From the NCBI GenBank assembly GCA_029582155.1, contig CM055901.1, positions 26,982,152-27,046,151 on the forward strand: DNA of 64,000 bases, given 5' to 3'. The position numbers and the translations under genes are program-made. Of this stretch, positions 12,702-25,036 are shown piece after piece. This DNA comes from Panopea generosa (Eukaryota > Mollusca > Bivalvia > Adapedonta > Hiatellidae). The notes under the pieces were generated by a model that was given only the letters and a program-made list of their open reading frames with translations, made no database searches and had not been told where the DNA came from. Numbering within the stretch: the first letter of the stretch is position 1; every line of letters begins with the position of its first letter.

Positions 12702-14640
12702 ATGGTATCGATGATTATCTACACTAAACACACATAAACAACAGTACCAACTACATATTATAACGGTAATAATATAAACTAAACACACATAAACAGTACC
12801 AATTACATCTTGTAACGATACTTATCTAAACTAAACACACATAAACAGTACCAACTACATCTTGTTACGATGATTATATAAATTAAACACACATTAACAG
12901 TATCAACTCCATCTTGTTACGATAATTATATAAACTAAAAACATATAAACAGTACCAACTACATATTGTAACGATAATTATCTAAACTAAACACACATCA
13001 ATAGTACCAACTATATCTTGTCACGATGATTATCTAAACCAAACACACATAAACATTACCAACTACATAATGTAACGATAAGTACCTACACTAAATAGAC
13101 ATAAACAGTACCAACTACATATTGTAACGATGATTTTATGAACTAAACACACATAAACAGTACCACCTACATTGTGTAACGATGATTATCTAAATTAAAC
13201 ACGCATAAACTGTGCCAACAACATTTTGTAACGATGATTATCTAATCTAAACACACATTATCAGTATCAACTACATATTGTAACTATAATTATATAAACT
13301 AAACACACATTTACAGTACCAATTACATCTTGTTACGGTAAGTATCTAAACTAAACACACATAAACAGTACTAACTACATATTTTAACGATGATTATCTA
13401 AACTAAACACACACAAATAGAACCAACTACATCTTGTAACGATGATTACCTAAACTAAACACACATAAACAGTACCAACTACATTTTGTAACAATGATTA
13501 CCTAAACTAAACACACATAAACAGTACCAACTACATTTTGTAACAATGATTACCTAAACTAAATACACATAAACAGTACCAAATACATCTTGTAACGATG
13601 ATTATCTAAACTAAACACGCATAAACAGTACCAACTACATCTTGTTACGATGATTACCTATAAACAGTACGCACTACATTTTGTAATAATGATAACCTAA
13701 ACTAAACACACATAAACAGTACCAACTACATCTTGTAACGATGACTATCTAAACTAAACACACATAAACAGTACCAAATACATCTTGTAACGATGATTAT
13801 CTAAACTAAACACGCATAAACAGTACAAATTAAATTTTGTAACGATGTTTATCTAATCTGAACACACATTAACAGTATCAACTACATATTGTAACGATAA
13901 TAATATATACTAAACACACATTTACAGTACCAATTACATCTTGTTACGGTAAGTATCTAAACTAAACACACATAAACAGTACTAATTACATATTGCAACG
14001 ATGATTATCTAAACTAAACACACATAGACAGTACCAACTACATATTTTAACGATGATTATCTAAACTAAACATACACAAATAGTACCTACAACTACATCT
14101 TGTAACGATGATTATCTAAACTAAAAACACATAAACATTACCAACTACAATTTGTAACAATGATTACCTAAACTAAATACACATAAACAGTACCAACTAC
14201 ATTTTGTTACGATAATTATCTAAACGAAACACACATAAACAGTACCAACTACATCTTGTAACGATAATTATCTAAACTAAACACACATAAACTGTACCAC
14301 CTACCTCTTGTAACGATAATTATCTAATCGAAACGCACATAAACAGTACCAACTACATCTTGTAACGATAATTATCCAAACGAAACACACATTAACAGTA
14401 CCAACTACATCTTGTAAAGATAATTATCTTAACTAAACACAACTAAACAGTACCAACTACATCTTGTAACGGTTATTATCTAAACTCAACCCACATAAAC
14501 AGTACCAACCACATCTTGTTACGATGTTTTTCTAAACTAAACACACATAAACAGTACCAACTACATCTTGTAACGATGGTTATCTAAACTAAACACACAT
14601 AAACATTATCAACCACACCTTGTAACGGTAATTATCTTAA
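12702..14640. repeat. 52-bp satellite, left part (array A, ~37 copies)
   Basis: The unit is 52 bp: TAAACTAAACACACATAAAC, AGTACCAACTACATCTTGTA and ACGATGATTATC. Copies drift at a few positions (TAACGATAATTATC, TTACGGTAAGTATC). A block around 13226-13450 recurs around 13838-14100, about 611 bp later (for example CGGTAAGTATC at 13336 and 13947), showing a multi-monomer duplication. The array stops abruptly at the TTAA of 14637-14640, where another element is inserted, and resumes at 16583. Confidence 0.97.
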
Positions 14641-16582
14641 AGGCCCATCGCCGGTAGCTCCTACACACAGTATTATAGGCTTGGCTTATCACTAGCAGCC
14701 GACAAGTTTACTACAGTTATTTGATAATACTCATGTCCAACATAAGCTGTAACTACCAGCATAGCCATAGATGATACCGCCTATTGCAAGTTAATACACT
14801 GAATTTCTTGTAAATATAATTGATTGATATTATGAAAGTTAATCTAAGCAACAATGTTTATTGTACATGCAGGTTCCTCAGTATTATGGATTAAAATAAA
14901 GGTTTCCCCAGATTTAGTACATCAAACACAGCACTCAAATATATTGCAATGGACATCTTATCTGCATGCATAATAAACAAAATTGCTAATTAGATACATC
15001 CAATTTACAGTTTCATGCTGGGCTACATATAACATATCTCTGGTCATGATCAAAGAGATAAAGTGAAATTATTTGGGTCAAGTTCCATGGATTAGTACAT
15101 TTTTTACTGAGAGAGAATGAAACTATTTATGAAAAATGGTTTATCGTATTTATTATGGACTGATATCAAACAGGCATAAATGTTGTAATGAATTGTAAAT
15201 AAATTGCTTGGACACAAGTAAAGGGCAAACAATTATTTGTGAGACAAAACATAAAAAGATTGAAAATACAGAAACTTCTTTAACATAATAGAATGACCCA
15301 TTCCATTTAGGTTCACAATTTCCCTGGCAAAACTTACAAATGGAAGAAAATGTGGAAATACTTTGAAGGTTTTGAGGGAACAATTTCGTATATTATTTCA
15401 TTTATTTGATTAGGGTATAATGAGTGTGATTTCAAGATCATTAAGTTACACCAGACTGGTCAATTAATGTTGATGAAAATAACTATAGTTAGACACAGAA
15501 CTTAAAGGAACATTTATTGTCAGATGGCATTCAGGACAAAAATTGAGGCACAGATGAGGAAAGTGGGGAATTGATTATGATGCTGATGATGATGATGATG
15601 AAAATAAATACATTCCTGTAGAACAGTTATGGATATTGTTTCATGTCCGTAAATAACATTTCAACATCAGTTTTGGCTAGGTGAATTTTCATTTCCTAAT
15701 CAAAGAAACGGTCATTTACCAAAACGTAGGCTAGATACAGAAAATACTGGAATTTGTTTTCAAATGTAGGAGTTTGGTTCCTGCTTAATTATGTAAGAAA
15801 AAGTGCAAAGAATATTGAATCAACCAAGATCTAAATTATGCCAAGTTGTGTTTTGAACCTAGTTAATGGTTCATACACAAACATCCAATGCCGCCTATAT
15901 ACCACTAAGTGGTTTTCATTGAAGGCTGTGATATAAGAACTGTAAAAACAATAAAATGACATTTATTTGCTTAAACAAAAAACATTTCCAAAAGGAAGCT
16001 ATTGTGAATTATGGGATTCAGAATAATGATCAAACAAGGTTAGTGTGAATGGTTACTTATTTGCATCCAAATAAAAAAGCATGTATGCATGTATCTAAGA
16101 TAAGCCATAAACTACAATGTATAATCATTTGTTTATAATATGAAAAAGGCAAATATATTATGAAGATTAATCTTCACAAACATGTAATTCACAAACTGAA
16201 AGTCAAACACATTATTCTACTCTGAGATATCAAACACTGCATGGCTCCTCAAAGTGGGTTATACACATCTCCAAGCAAGTGTTGCTGTTTACACCACGTG
16301 ATAAGGGTCAAACGGGTTCAAAATTCAAATATTTAGCAAATTTCCCTTGATATCTCAATTTTGTAAGGACAACTACTACTTAGTTTCAGGGAGCTTTTGT
16401 GAATAAAGGGCATTTTTGTAAAGCCAAAGTATGTCCCTACAACTGCACTTCTTTTTGAAAATAATGACAAAGTTGTTTCTATGTTTTACAGAAAAACATC
16501 TCCCAGTTCAACATTGTTGCAATAAAGTGCCACCATTTGAAATTAGGCTCCTCCCATTTTATTTTAAAGAAAAGTTGGGGGT
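14641..16582. mobile_element. 1,942-bp insertion flanked by TTAA inside the 52-bp satellite
   Basis: Non-repeat DNA interrupts the 52-bp array. TTAA lies immediately on both sides (14637-14640 and 16583-16586). Removing the insert and one TTAA restores 'attatcTTAActaaacacac', a monomer form that occurs intact elsewhere in the array (near 19215). That is direct evidence of an insertion with a 4-bp TTAA duplication, as made by piggyBac and Kolobok transposases. Ends read inward from the TTAA are AGGCCCATCGCC and ACCCCCAACTTT: similar over the first seven or so bases but not strong inverted repeats. The interior has a short GATGAT run near 15580 and no transposase; the minus-strand frame 15153-15383 is unrecognised. 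It is best described as a non-autonomous element of unresolved superfamily. Confidence 0.8.
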
Positions 16583-19392
16583 TTAACTAAACACACATAA
16601 ACAGTACCAACTACATGTTGTAACGATGATTATCTAAACTAAACACACATAAATAATACCAACTACATATTGTTACGGTAATTATTTAAACTAAACACAC
16701 ATAAACAGTACCAACTACATCTTGTAACGATAATTATATAAACTAAACACACACAAACAGTACCAGCTACATCTTGTTACGGTAACTTTCTAAACTAATC
16801 ACACATTAACAGTGCCAACTGCATATTGTAACGATACTTATCTAAACTAAACACATATAAACAGTACCAACTACATCTTTTAACGATAATTATCTGAACT
16901 AACCACACATAAACAGTACCAACTGCATCTTGTAACGGTAATTATCTAGTCTTAACACACATAAACAGTACAAACTACATCTTGTAACGGTAATTATCTA
17001 AACTCAACCAACATAAACAGTACCAACTACATCTTCTAACGATGATTATATAAACTAAACACACATAAACAGCACCAACTACATATTCTAACGATGATTA
17101 TCTAAACTAAACACACATAAACATTACCAACCACATCTTGTAACGATGATAATCTAAACTAAACACACATTTACATGCCAACTACATATTGTAACGATAA
17201 CTATCTAAACTAAACACACATAAACAGTACCAACTACATCTTGTAACGATGATTATCTAAACTAATCACACATTAACAGTGCCAACTGCATATTGTAACG
17301 ATACTTATCTAAACTAAACACACATAAACAGTACCAACTACATCTTTTAACGATAATTATCTCAACTAACCACACATAAACAGTACCAACTGCATCTTGT
17401 AACGGTAATTATCTAGTCTTAACACACATAAACAGTACAAACTACATCTTGTAACGGTAATTATCTAAACTCAACCAACATAAACAGTACCAACTACATC
17501 TTCTAACGATGATTATATAAACTAAACACACATAAACAGCACCAACTACATATTCTAACGATGATTATCTAAACTAAACACACATAAACATTACCAACCA
17601 CATCTTGTAACGATGATAATCTAAACTAAACACACATAAACAGTACCAACTACATCTTTTAACGATGATTATCTAAACTAAACACACATAAACAGTACCA
17701 ACTACATCTTGTAACGATGATTATCTAAACTAAACACACATAAACAGTACCAACTACATCTTGTTACGATAATTATATAAACGAAACACACATAAATAGT
17801 ACCAACTGCATCTTGTTACGATAATAATCTAAACTAAACATACATTTACTGTACCAACTGCATCTTATAACGGTAATTATTTAATCTTAACACACATAAA
17901 TAGTACCAACTACATCTTGTAACGGTAATTATCTACACTCAACCAACATAAACAGTACCAACTACATCTTCTAACGATGATTATATAAACTAAACACACA
18001 TAAACAGCACCAACTACATATTCTAACGATGATTATCTAAACTAAACACACATAAACATTACCAACCACATCTTGTAACGATGATAATCTAAACTAAACA
18101 CACATTTACATGCCAACTACATATTGTAACGATAACTATCTAAACTAAACACACATAAACAGTACCAACTACATTTTGTAACGATGATTATCTAAACTAA
18201 TCACACATTAACAGTGCCAACTGCATATTGTAACGATACTTATCTAAACTAAACACACATAAACAGTACCAACTACATCTTTTAACGATAATTATCTCAA
18301 CTAACCACACATAAACAGTACCAACTGCATCTTGTAACGGTAATTATCTAGTCTTAACACACATAAACAGTACAAACTACATCTTGTAACGGTAATTATC
18401 TAAACTCAACCAACATAAACAGTACCAACTACATCTTCTAACGATGATTATATAAACTAAACACACATAAACAGCACCAACAACATATTCTAACGATGAT
18501 TATCTAAACTAAACACACATAAACATTACCAACCACATCTTGTAACGATAACTATCTAAACTAAACACACATAAACATTACCAACTACATCTTGTAACGA
18601 TGACTAAACACACATTAACAGTACTAACTACATATTGTAACGATGATTATCTACGCGAATTACACATAACCAGTACCCAATACATTTTGTAACGATGATT
18701 ACCTAAACTAAACACACATATACACTACCAACTACATCTTGTAACGATGATAATCCTAACTAAACACACATAAACAGTACCAACTACATACTGTTACGAT
18801 AATTATCTAAACTAAACACACATAAACAGTACCAACTACATCTTGTAACGATAATTATCTAAATTTAATACACATAAACAGTACCAACTACCTCTTGTTA
18901 CGATAATTATCTAAACGAAACACACATAAACAGTACCAACTGCGTCTTGTAACGGCAAGTATCTAAACTAAACACACATAAACAGTGCCAAGTGAATCTT
19001 GTTACGGTAATTATCTTATCTAAACACACATAAACAGTACCAACTACATCTTGTAACGGTAATTATCTAAACTCAACACACATAAATAGTGCAAACTACA
19101 TACTGTAACAATGACTATCTAAACTAGACACACATAAACCGTACCAACTACATCTTGTAACGATGGTTATATCAATTAAACACACATAAACAGTATCAAC
19201 TACATCCTGTAACGGTAATTATCTTAACTAAACACACATACACAGTACCAGCTGCATCTTTTAACGATAATTATATAAACTAACACACATAAACAGTAAA
19301 ATCTACATCTTGTTACGGTAACTTTCTAAACTAAACACACATAAACAGTACCAACTACATCTTATAACGACAGTTATCTTAACGAAATACAC
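16583..19392. repeat. 52-bp satellite, right part (array B, ~54 copies, with nine-monomer higher-order repeat)
   Basis: Same 52-bp family and orientation as array A. From about 16795 to 18550 the monomers form a higher-order unit of nine (about 467 bp). The diagnostic variant CTCAACCAACATAAAC occurs at 17003, 17470, 17939 and 18405, spacings of 467, 469 and 466. CTAATCACACATTAAC occurs at 16795, 17262 and 18197, missing from the third unit, which is more diverged. Monomers outside this block (18600-19392) are irregular. The array ends at about 19392. Confidence 0.97.
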
Positions 19393-20298
19393 ATCTCAAC
19401 ATAGCTCAAGCAAGGCTGTTTTACAGTTTAATCCAGTGTAGACGTTAAAGAAGAGATCAATTTGTCATTGTAAGTTCATAAATATTACTCATCTAAGCAC
19501 TGCCTAACTACAGCACATAACAAAGCATTATGAACTTGTCAAGGTCATTGGTAAGAGTAACTTCCACTTCCTCCGCTGACACAGCTTAAAGAAATCTGTC
19601 GACAGAACGCTAGTAGTGTATTCCGGTTACAACAAAATATATTTTGTAATCGTATTCAAGGTCCATTAATGTGTTTGTTGTCGCAGTTAAAGAACAGTTT
19701 ACGATGATTAATCAGTAATATGAGTAATTTAAGTTGGAGGAAAGAGAAATAAAACCGTATAACATTTCGTCTATGGCACTATTCATCCAGTATAAAATTA
19801 TAATAAATAGTGGAAGAGCGCATTTTTATTTTAAGTCTAAAATAGGCAAAGAAAAGTTTGACTTCCTAATCTGTTGATAGATGCCCAAGTGATGTTACAA
19901 GGTCTATAGTACAAAAGCATTTAAGTTTAAGGTAAATATATCAAAATTTATAACAACGCTTATGGCTTTGGGAATAATGGAATAGAGCCTACACTTACAC
20001 TTATATTACTGTTGTTTTTTTTGACTAGCATCATTTCAGATTGATTTCAAATAAAAATGTACTTATACGTAATAACTCTATAAGTGACGGGTCAAGAATT
20101 ATAAATTTCATGAACCATTTTCGGACCATTTTAGATTAACATGTTACACTTTTCTGAACGTTTAAGTTTAAATGGATTCATTAATGTATTCATCTAACTA
20201 GACTCGGTGTTGTTATTTTCTTTCTCAATCAATTTTACTGGACAATGCAATGTTTAAGCCTATGCATGGGGCGTGAAGGGTGTTATATACTATTTACG
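19393..20298. other. AT-rich DNA, nothing recognised
   Basis: Unique sequence after the satellite. No gene, tRNA or element motif was found. Confidence 0.5.
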
Positions 20299-20333
20299 CC
20301 CCCCCCCATCCCCCCCTCCCCCCCCATCCCCCC

Positions 20334-20367
<34 letters not shown>
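20299..20367. repeat. C-rich tract (69 bp; G-rich on minus strand)
   Basis: Almost only C, broken by a few AT or T bases, in runs of 5-8 C and then more than 30 C in a row. The minus strand therefore has many G runs and could form G-quadruplexes; the plus strand could form an i-motif. A polyproline frame across it (20245-20466) is only a reading of the tract. The exact length may be uncertain because such runs are sequencing-error prone. Confidence 0.95.
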
Positions 20368-20371
<4 letters not shown>

Positions 20372-21289
20372 AAGGAGTCAAGTCTAATAAAATGGTCTCC
20401 TTAGTTTCCTTTCTTGATTGCATGCTATGTTTACCACGTTTTTCGGTCAGTAAAAAATACGCGTGAAAATAAGATAAATAGGAAATATATGTTTATATAG
20501 TATAAATGTGTTTTTTTTATTTATTACTGTATGCTTAACTAAACGAAGCATGCCGATCAATATATATATTCGAAAACCTAATTTGTCTATAATAATAAGT
20601 TATTTGCAGAAAAAATGTAAATTATAGATCATATGGAAATTATTCATTGCCTGTTTCATTACAAATATCATTCAATGTCTAAATGTTCATTTTTATAGTA
20701 TACATCTGACTGACTTTATCTAGTAAGCAGTGTCTCATTCACCTCCATAAGTAGTATAATTCAATTGCATATATTCACAAGCTTCAGTAGATTTCTTTGC
20801 TTTACATTGGCACAAATCATCCCTTTTCCGTGCTGATATATCACATTTACATAATTATTTACATTTCCTTGGCACCAGAAGCGGTTTTATCAGTTACTGT
20901 ATCAATTTTAAGAGACCAACCTCTTCCGGCTGCGATCATTGATTTTGTTCTTTTTTCTATAGTAAATAATAAAGTTTCAAGGCTTGAAAGAAGTGTAACT
21001 TCCATATTATCGTTTGTCAGCCTATGCACACTAAAAATATGATGAGAAAGGTAGTGGTCACGTGTCATATATATTTTGTTCTGCTCAGTGTGTACACTGT
21101 TGACAAAGTGAAAGTAAACTTCCGAAATCATGTATTCATACCCAAATGTCCAAGCATCATTTTTTCTGAATTCACAATTCAATCATAACAATGCTTTCAA
21201 AATGTTCACAAAACAACAACAATACCATTCAAATAAAAATATAAGGTAAGGAAAATGCATTTCTAAATAAGAAAAAAACTTACTTATAA
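20368..21289. other. Unique DNA with an unrecognised 107-codon minus frame (20859-21182)
   Basis: The minus-strand frame 20859-21182 begins 'MNCEFRKNDAWTFGYEYMIS' and ends 'TDKTASGAKEM'. It lies just downstream, on the same strand, of the pseudogene at 21290-22465, so it could be a further decayed part of it, or an exon of something else. No motif is recognised and the length is near the chance limit. No function is proposed. Confidence 0.3.
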
Positions 21290-22465
21290 CTGCCATTATG
21301 CGACTACCTTACGAGGGTATTCCAGTTTTCAATGGTAGTACTATGCCTTTAAACTCTTCGACAATGGTGGCGTGTTTTTGTTTTGCAGTTCTTTTGACAA
21401 AACAATTGGTAACTGATGTCATCAGCAATACACTCAAAGTTATTGGGAAAATACAAGTCACAGACAAACCCAGCTGCGACAATTCTTCTTGGCGGACATC
21501 AGAGAATAGACTAAGAGCCTTTTACTCCGGCAATCTTTATCTAAAATGCTCTTGATGCTCTGTATTTTACTACTTGCCCACCCAATTTGATTGAAACTTA
21601 TCATTAACCTATCAAAGACGCAATTTTACCATATCAGTTCTGATGGAGGAATGATGTAGTCAACTCCCAATAATTGTCAGTTAAGCATCCAAATATGACT
21701 GCACCTTCACAGTTAACCATTTCAATGGTTGCCATTCCATCTATAATGTAAACTGTACACCAGACATTGGAAGTCTTACATGAACATTTACTTCTTTCTA
21801 TAGCTTAGCAAGTAACATACTTTTAAACGGCTTTCTCAAAGTTTCACCTGTGTGTGCTGGTGACAATGGAACAGCTGATAGTTCTGAACTTCTTTAAGAT
21901 AAAGTTCTCTGGACGTGGATGCAATTATCATTCTACTAAACAATTTCCTGTCGGCACTTATGTTTGTACTATGTTCCAATTTGACCAATTTCAGTTCTGA
22001 TAGAGAGAAGTCAGTTTTCAACTTCAGGTGTGGCAGTGACACCTTAAATCAGCCTTTCGTCATTAAACGTTTCCATGTTGTCTCTGCCAATCTTCATACT
22101 GGTTGCAAGAGGTTTAATCATATCTGACGGCACAACGACTGCTACTTTATTGACTAATGTATCGTATCCGTCCGTTTGGTCGTCTGGACTATGACACGGG
22201 TTTGTCATCAGTCCTGATGTAAACACTGATATTAATTTTTGAACATCTTTATTGTCTCTTTTTTGTCATATCTTTCCAGATTCTTGATGTGACCCAACCA
22301 TGTCACTTCAAACAAAAACAATTATTTTTTGTGACTGAATTTATAGCTACCATTTTAAGGCAAGTATTTTGTGGCAACATTCTTTCTAAGTCTTGGTCGT
22401 TTTGTTATTCCAATTATTTCACCACTTTTCTTAAAATTCAGATTCACAGACTGTTCAAAAGACAT
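21290..22465 (-). pseudogene. Decayed member of a dispersed invertebrate gene family of unknown function
   Basis: Read on the minus strand from 22465, homology jumps between frames. In order: 'LNFKKSGEIIGITKRPRL', 'LISVFTSGLMTNP', 'AVVVPSDMIKPLATSMKIG', 'LPHLKLKTDFSLSEL', 'SADRKLFSRMIIASTSREL', 'YIIDGMATIEMVN', 'DISYQLFCQKNC'. From memory, this order of blocks (KLKTFS-like, ADR-LF-R, DGMA, RYQLFC) matches an uncharacterised, high-copy protein family in bivalve, cnidarian and lancelet genomes. At least four frame changes and several stops are present, and the middle between DGMA and YQLFC looks shortened. No function is known to me; its high copy number suggests spread with a mobile element. 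Confidence 0.6.
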
Positions 22466-23924
22466 GTCCGTCGAAACCTAGTCAATTAAATCACTTTAAT
22501 CGACTAGCAGTGTGGTTTCTTTTGGTATATTCAACAAGGCATACTAGTATCTCACTCTACATCTATATCTGACAAATGCATCTGCCTCTGTATGCCTCTG
22601 TAGACATTGACTTGTACAGCATGCATGTATATAAAGCAATCTATTACAAAACTTTGTGTAACCCAGCATACATAAAAATGTCTTATTTATAGTTATTCTA
22701 GAAATTGGCGAATGTTTCTATTTATTTTCATATTTTTAACCAAAATGTGTCACACAGTTATATTTACTCGATAGAAATTGACTTGTGCAGCATTTTTAAT
22801 GGTATTTCAAAAGGTATTCAATTCAATTGTAAACCAAGGTTTTTATTTACTACTAAAATGTCTGTCTCATTAATAATTATTCATGTTTTCCTCCATAGTT
22901 ATGTTAACAAAGCAACTTTGTATAAAACAATCTCCAAAAAGTGAAATGTCTGAGGGTATATTCCAGTGTAAAGAAGAAATAGTCGTAAAATGACTGAACG
23001 TCTTTATTGACTAATGTGCTATCCATTGCTATTATGACTTATGATTTATTCGTGACCATAATCCAATCAGACCATTTATACCAATGATGAAATTAATAGC
23101 ATTAACTTTCAAATATCGATAGATGTGTTATTGATGTAAATTGGATGGTATTGGATTATTGGCTCCTCAATGGGGCACACTATGTCCCGGGCTGTGTATC
23201 TTTGCTGTGTGTGTGTATAATTCGTACATTTCAATACATCGTTTATATTGGTTATGTGACGTTGATCTTTAAATGCTACGTCTTTTTATGTTGTTTTTAG
23301 TTGTTTGTGATCGTTTTTATTCGTTGATTGGTCGGTTAGTTAGTCGGGACTGGGAGGGGAAGGTGAATTTAGAAACGTGGCTGTATTTCCCGTGTTTGAT
23401 TTTCTTAACGACTTTTTATTTGTGGATTTGATATTTTCATTTAACCTTGTTGACTATTCAACGTCAAGTTCACAAATGAACATACATTCACTATGCATGT
23501 ATCATCTCAACCAATCATACACATTAACAAAACCGAACATAACTACTGTAATAAATAATTAAAAATAAATAACAGATTAAATAAGAAATTTAAAGAAAAT
23601 ATAGACTCTATAAATAACTTACATGTTTCTTCTACAACGGTCAACACTCAAATGAATTCCCTACGTGAATTTTTGCACACGACACAGAGTCACGTAATGC
23701 GCAAGACTTTTTCTATTTTTAGATATAGCATTTCACAACCATTGCATCAACCGAACACCCCACGCTAAGAGATTGTGACAAGCCTAGTATGTGTCTCCTA
23801 ACTGTCTGCTCTTGTATTGACACGATACATAATCCTTAAGCGGATGAGTCAACACACGCCAGATACACAACAAAAAAAAGGTATGAAAAGGTATGACCGA
23901 GTACATTACGAAAAAATGGTTTTC
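22466..23924. other. AT-rich DNA, nothing firm
   Basis: Two similar segments at about 22605-22700 and 22775-22890 (both with 'attgacttgt.cagcat' and 'aaaatgtct') suggest an old local duplication. A short GT run lies near 23207. No gene seen. Confidence 0.45.
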
Positions 23925-24560
23925 ACCGGAAATGACGTCATGAAATCAACTTTTTTATGCATGATCATAGCGTATCGAACGAGGTATCGTTGAAAAGGTA
24001 ATGAAAAGCAGATTTCAAATATACTAGATTTATGGGTAAAGCTGAAATAATTTTCGAGTTATGTCAGAAGTAAAAAATTAAAACTTTAATAGCGAACCGA
24101 GCAGGGTACCATATAAAAAAAATGGCGCAGTTTTCAAATATGTAACTTTAATGGGTATAGGACGAACCAGACCTGAGATATAATCGTTTGAATAAAACAG
24201 AAATGACGTCATAAACTATCAATTTTAATGCGTGTCCGTAACTTATCGAGTAATATATCGTTGGAAAGGTATTGAAAAGACGAATTTAACGGTTTAGTCA
24301 TTATAGGTTTAGGACGAGTCATAGCTGAGATACGGTCGTTTAAATAAAGCGGAAGTGACGTCATAAAATTAAACTTCATCGTAGAATATTCGTTTTAGTA
24401 ACATTTTAAAGCTCACGACACGCCGATTACAAAAATGTTACCGTATATAGGTATATCTCTTACCGTTTCCGAGATATCACGATTTAAAAGTTGTGTGACG
24501 TCACACAATTTAACGCTTTATTGCGCAGAAATTTCAAACGATCATAATCGGGTCAGGTTT
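23925..24560 (+). repeat. Degenerate ~140-bp tandem repeat carrying TGACGTCA palindromes (~5 copies)
   Basis: Copies begin near 23925, 24065, 24196, 24350 and 24488. The best-conserved part is a TCGTTT.AATAAA.C.GAA lead-in followed by TGACGTCAT(A/G)AAA. TGACGTCA itself is intact at 23933-23940, 24204-24211, 24356-24363 and 24496-24503, and decayed in the second copy. The second half of the unit has blocks such as 'TATCGTTG.AAAGGTA.TGAAAAG' and 'GGACGA.(C/T)CA...TGAGATA'. The repeats are diverged, and the family is not one I can name. Confidence 0.7.
23933..24503. promoter_or_regulatory. Cluster of CRE-type TGACGTCA sites
   Basis: Four perfect TGACGTCA octamers sit in 571 bp, with a fifth at 25204-25211. 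This is the full palindromic site bound by CREB/ATF bZIP factors in animals. Four are explained by the tandem repeat that carries them. Whether they act as an enhancer is unknown. Confidence 0.4.
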
Positions 24561-24910
24561 TGAGATAACATAGCCTTGTCGGGTTTCGTACAAATAACTT
24601 TCTAGGCTCTATCAGATGATATAATCGGTCGGGAAGTGGAATAACTCATGCGTAAAAATGTCATTTATTCATTAATTTTATGACGGTTTCAACAAACTTG
24701 GAGTCTAGATACAATAGTATTTTCACACGATTCAGAATCCAATCCAAATTAAATTGAATGAAATGTGTAACAAATCGATACTTGTATTGAAGAATATTTT
24801 GATTTGAACTATGTCTTAAAATGAAAGTTTATGAATGGTATATTGTAACGTTGTTTAATAAAAGATATTGTGAGAGTCTAGACATGAGGCTATATTCTAT
24901 AAATAAATAA

Positions 24911-24970
24911 CCAATCAGCACAGGTGTGACGTGATGTTCTATAAATAGGCACAATATTGAATTCAGGATA
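24911..24970 (+). promoter_or_regulatory. CCAAT plus TATA promoter-like site
   Basis: CCAATCAGC at 24911 is followed by TATAAATAGG at 24940-24949, spacing compatible with a polymerase II core promoter starting near 24970. The downstream frame 24957-25160 has no ATG start (it opens with TTG), and its first part merely reads a 12-bp repeat. It could be a host promoter, an LTR promoter or chance in AT-rich DNA. Confidence 0.35.
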
Positions 24971-24978
24971 CCAGAGGA

Positions 24979-25036
24979 GCGCTCCTAAATGCGCTCCTAA
25001 ATGCGCTCCCAAATATGCTCCCGGCGCTCCTAAATG
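24979..25036 (+). repeat. Short 12-bp repeat (GCGCTCCTAAAT), ~5 copies
   Basis: GCGCTCCTAAAT repeats with small changes (one copy GCGCTCCCAAAT, one shortened). In frame it would read Ala-Pro-Lys-Cys, but no coding use is evident. Confidence 0.85.

Noticed and set aside
12702..19392. CRISPR array
   Set aside because: Repeats are directly adjacent with no unique spacers, and no cas genes are present; this is a eukaryotic satellite.
20245..20466. Polyproline protein
   Set aside because: The prolines are the C-rich tract; the flanking residues have no similarity to anything recognised.
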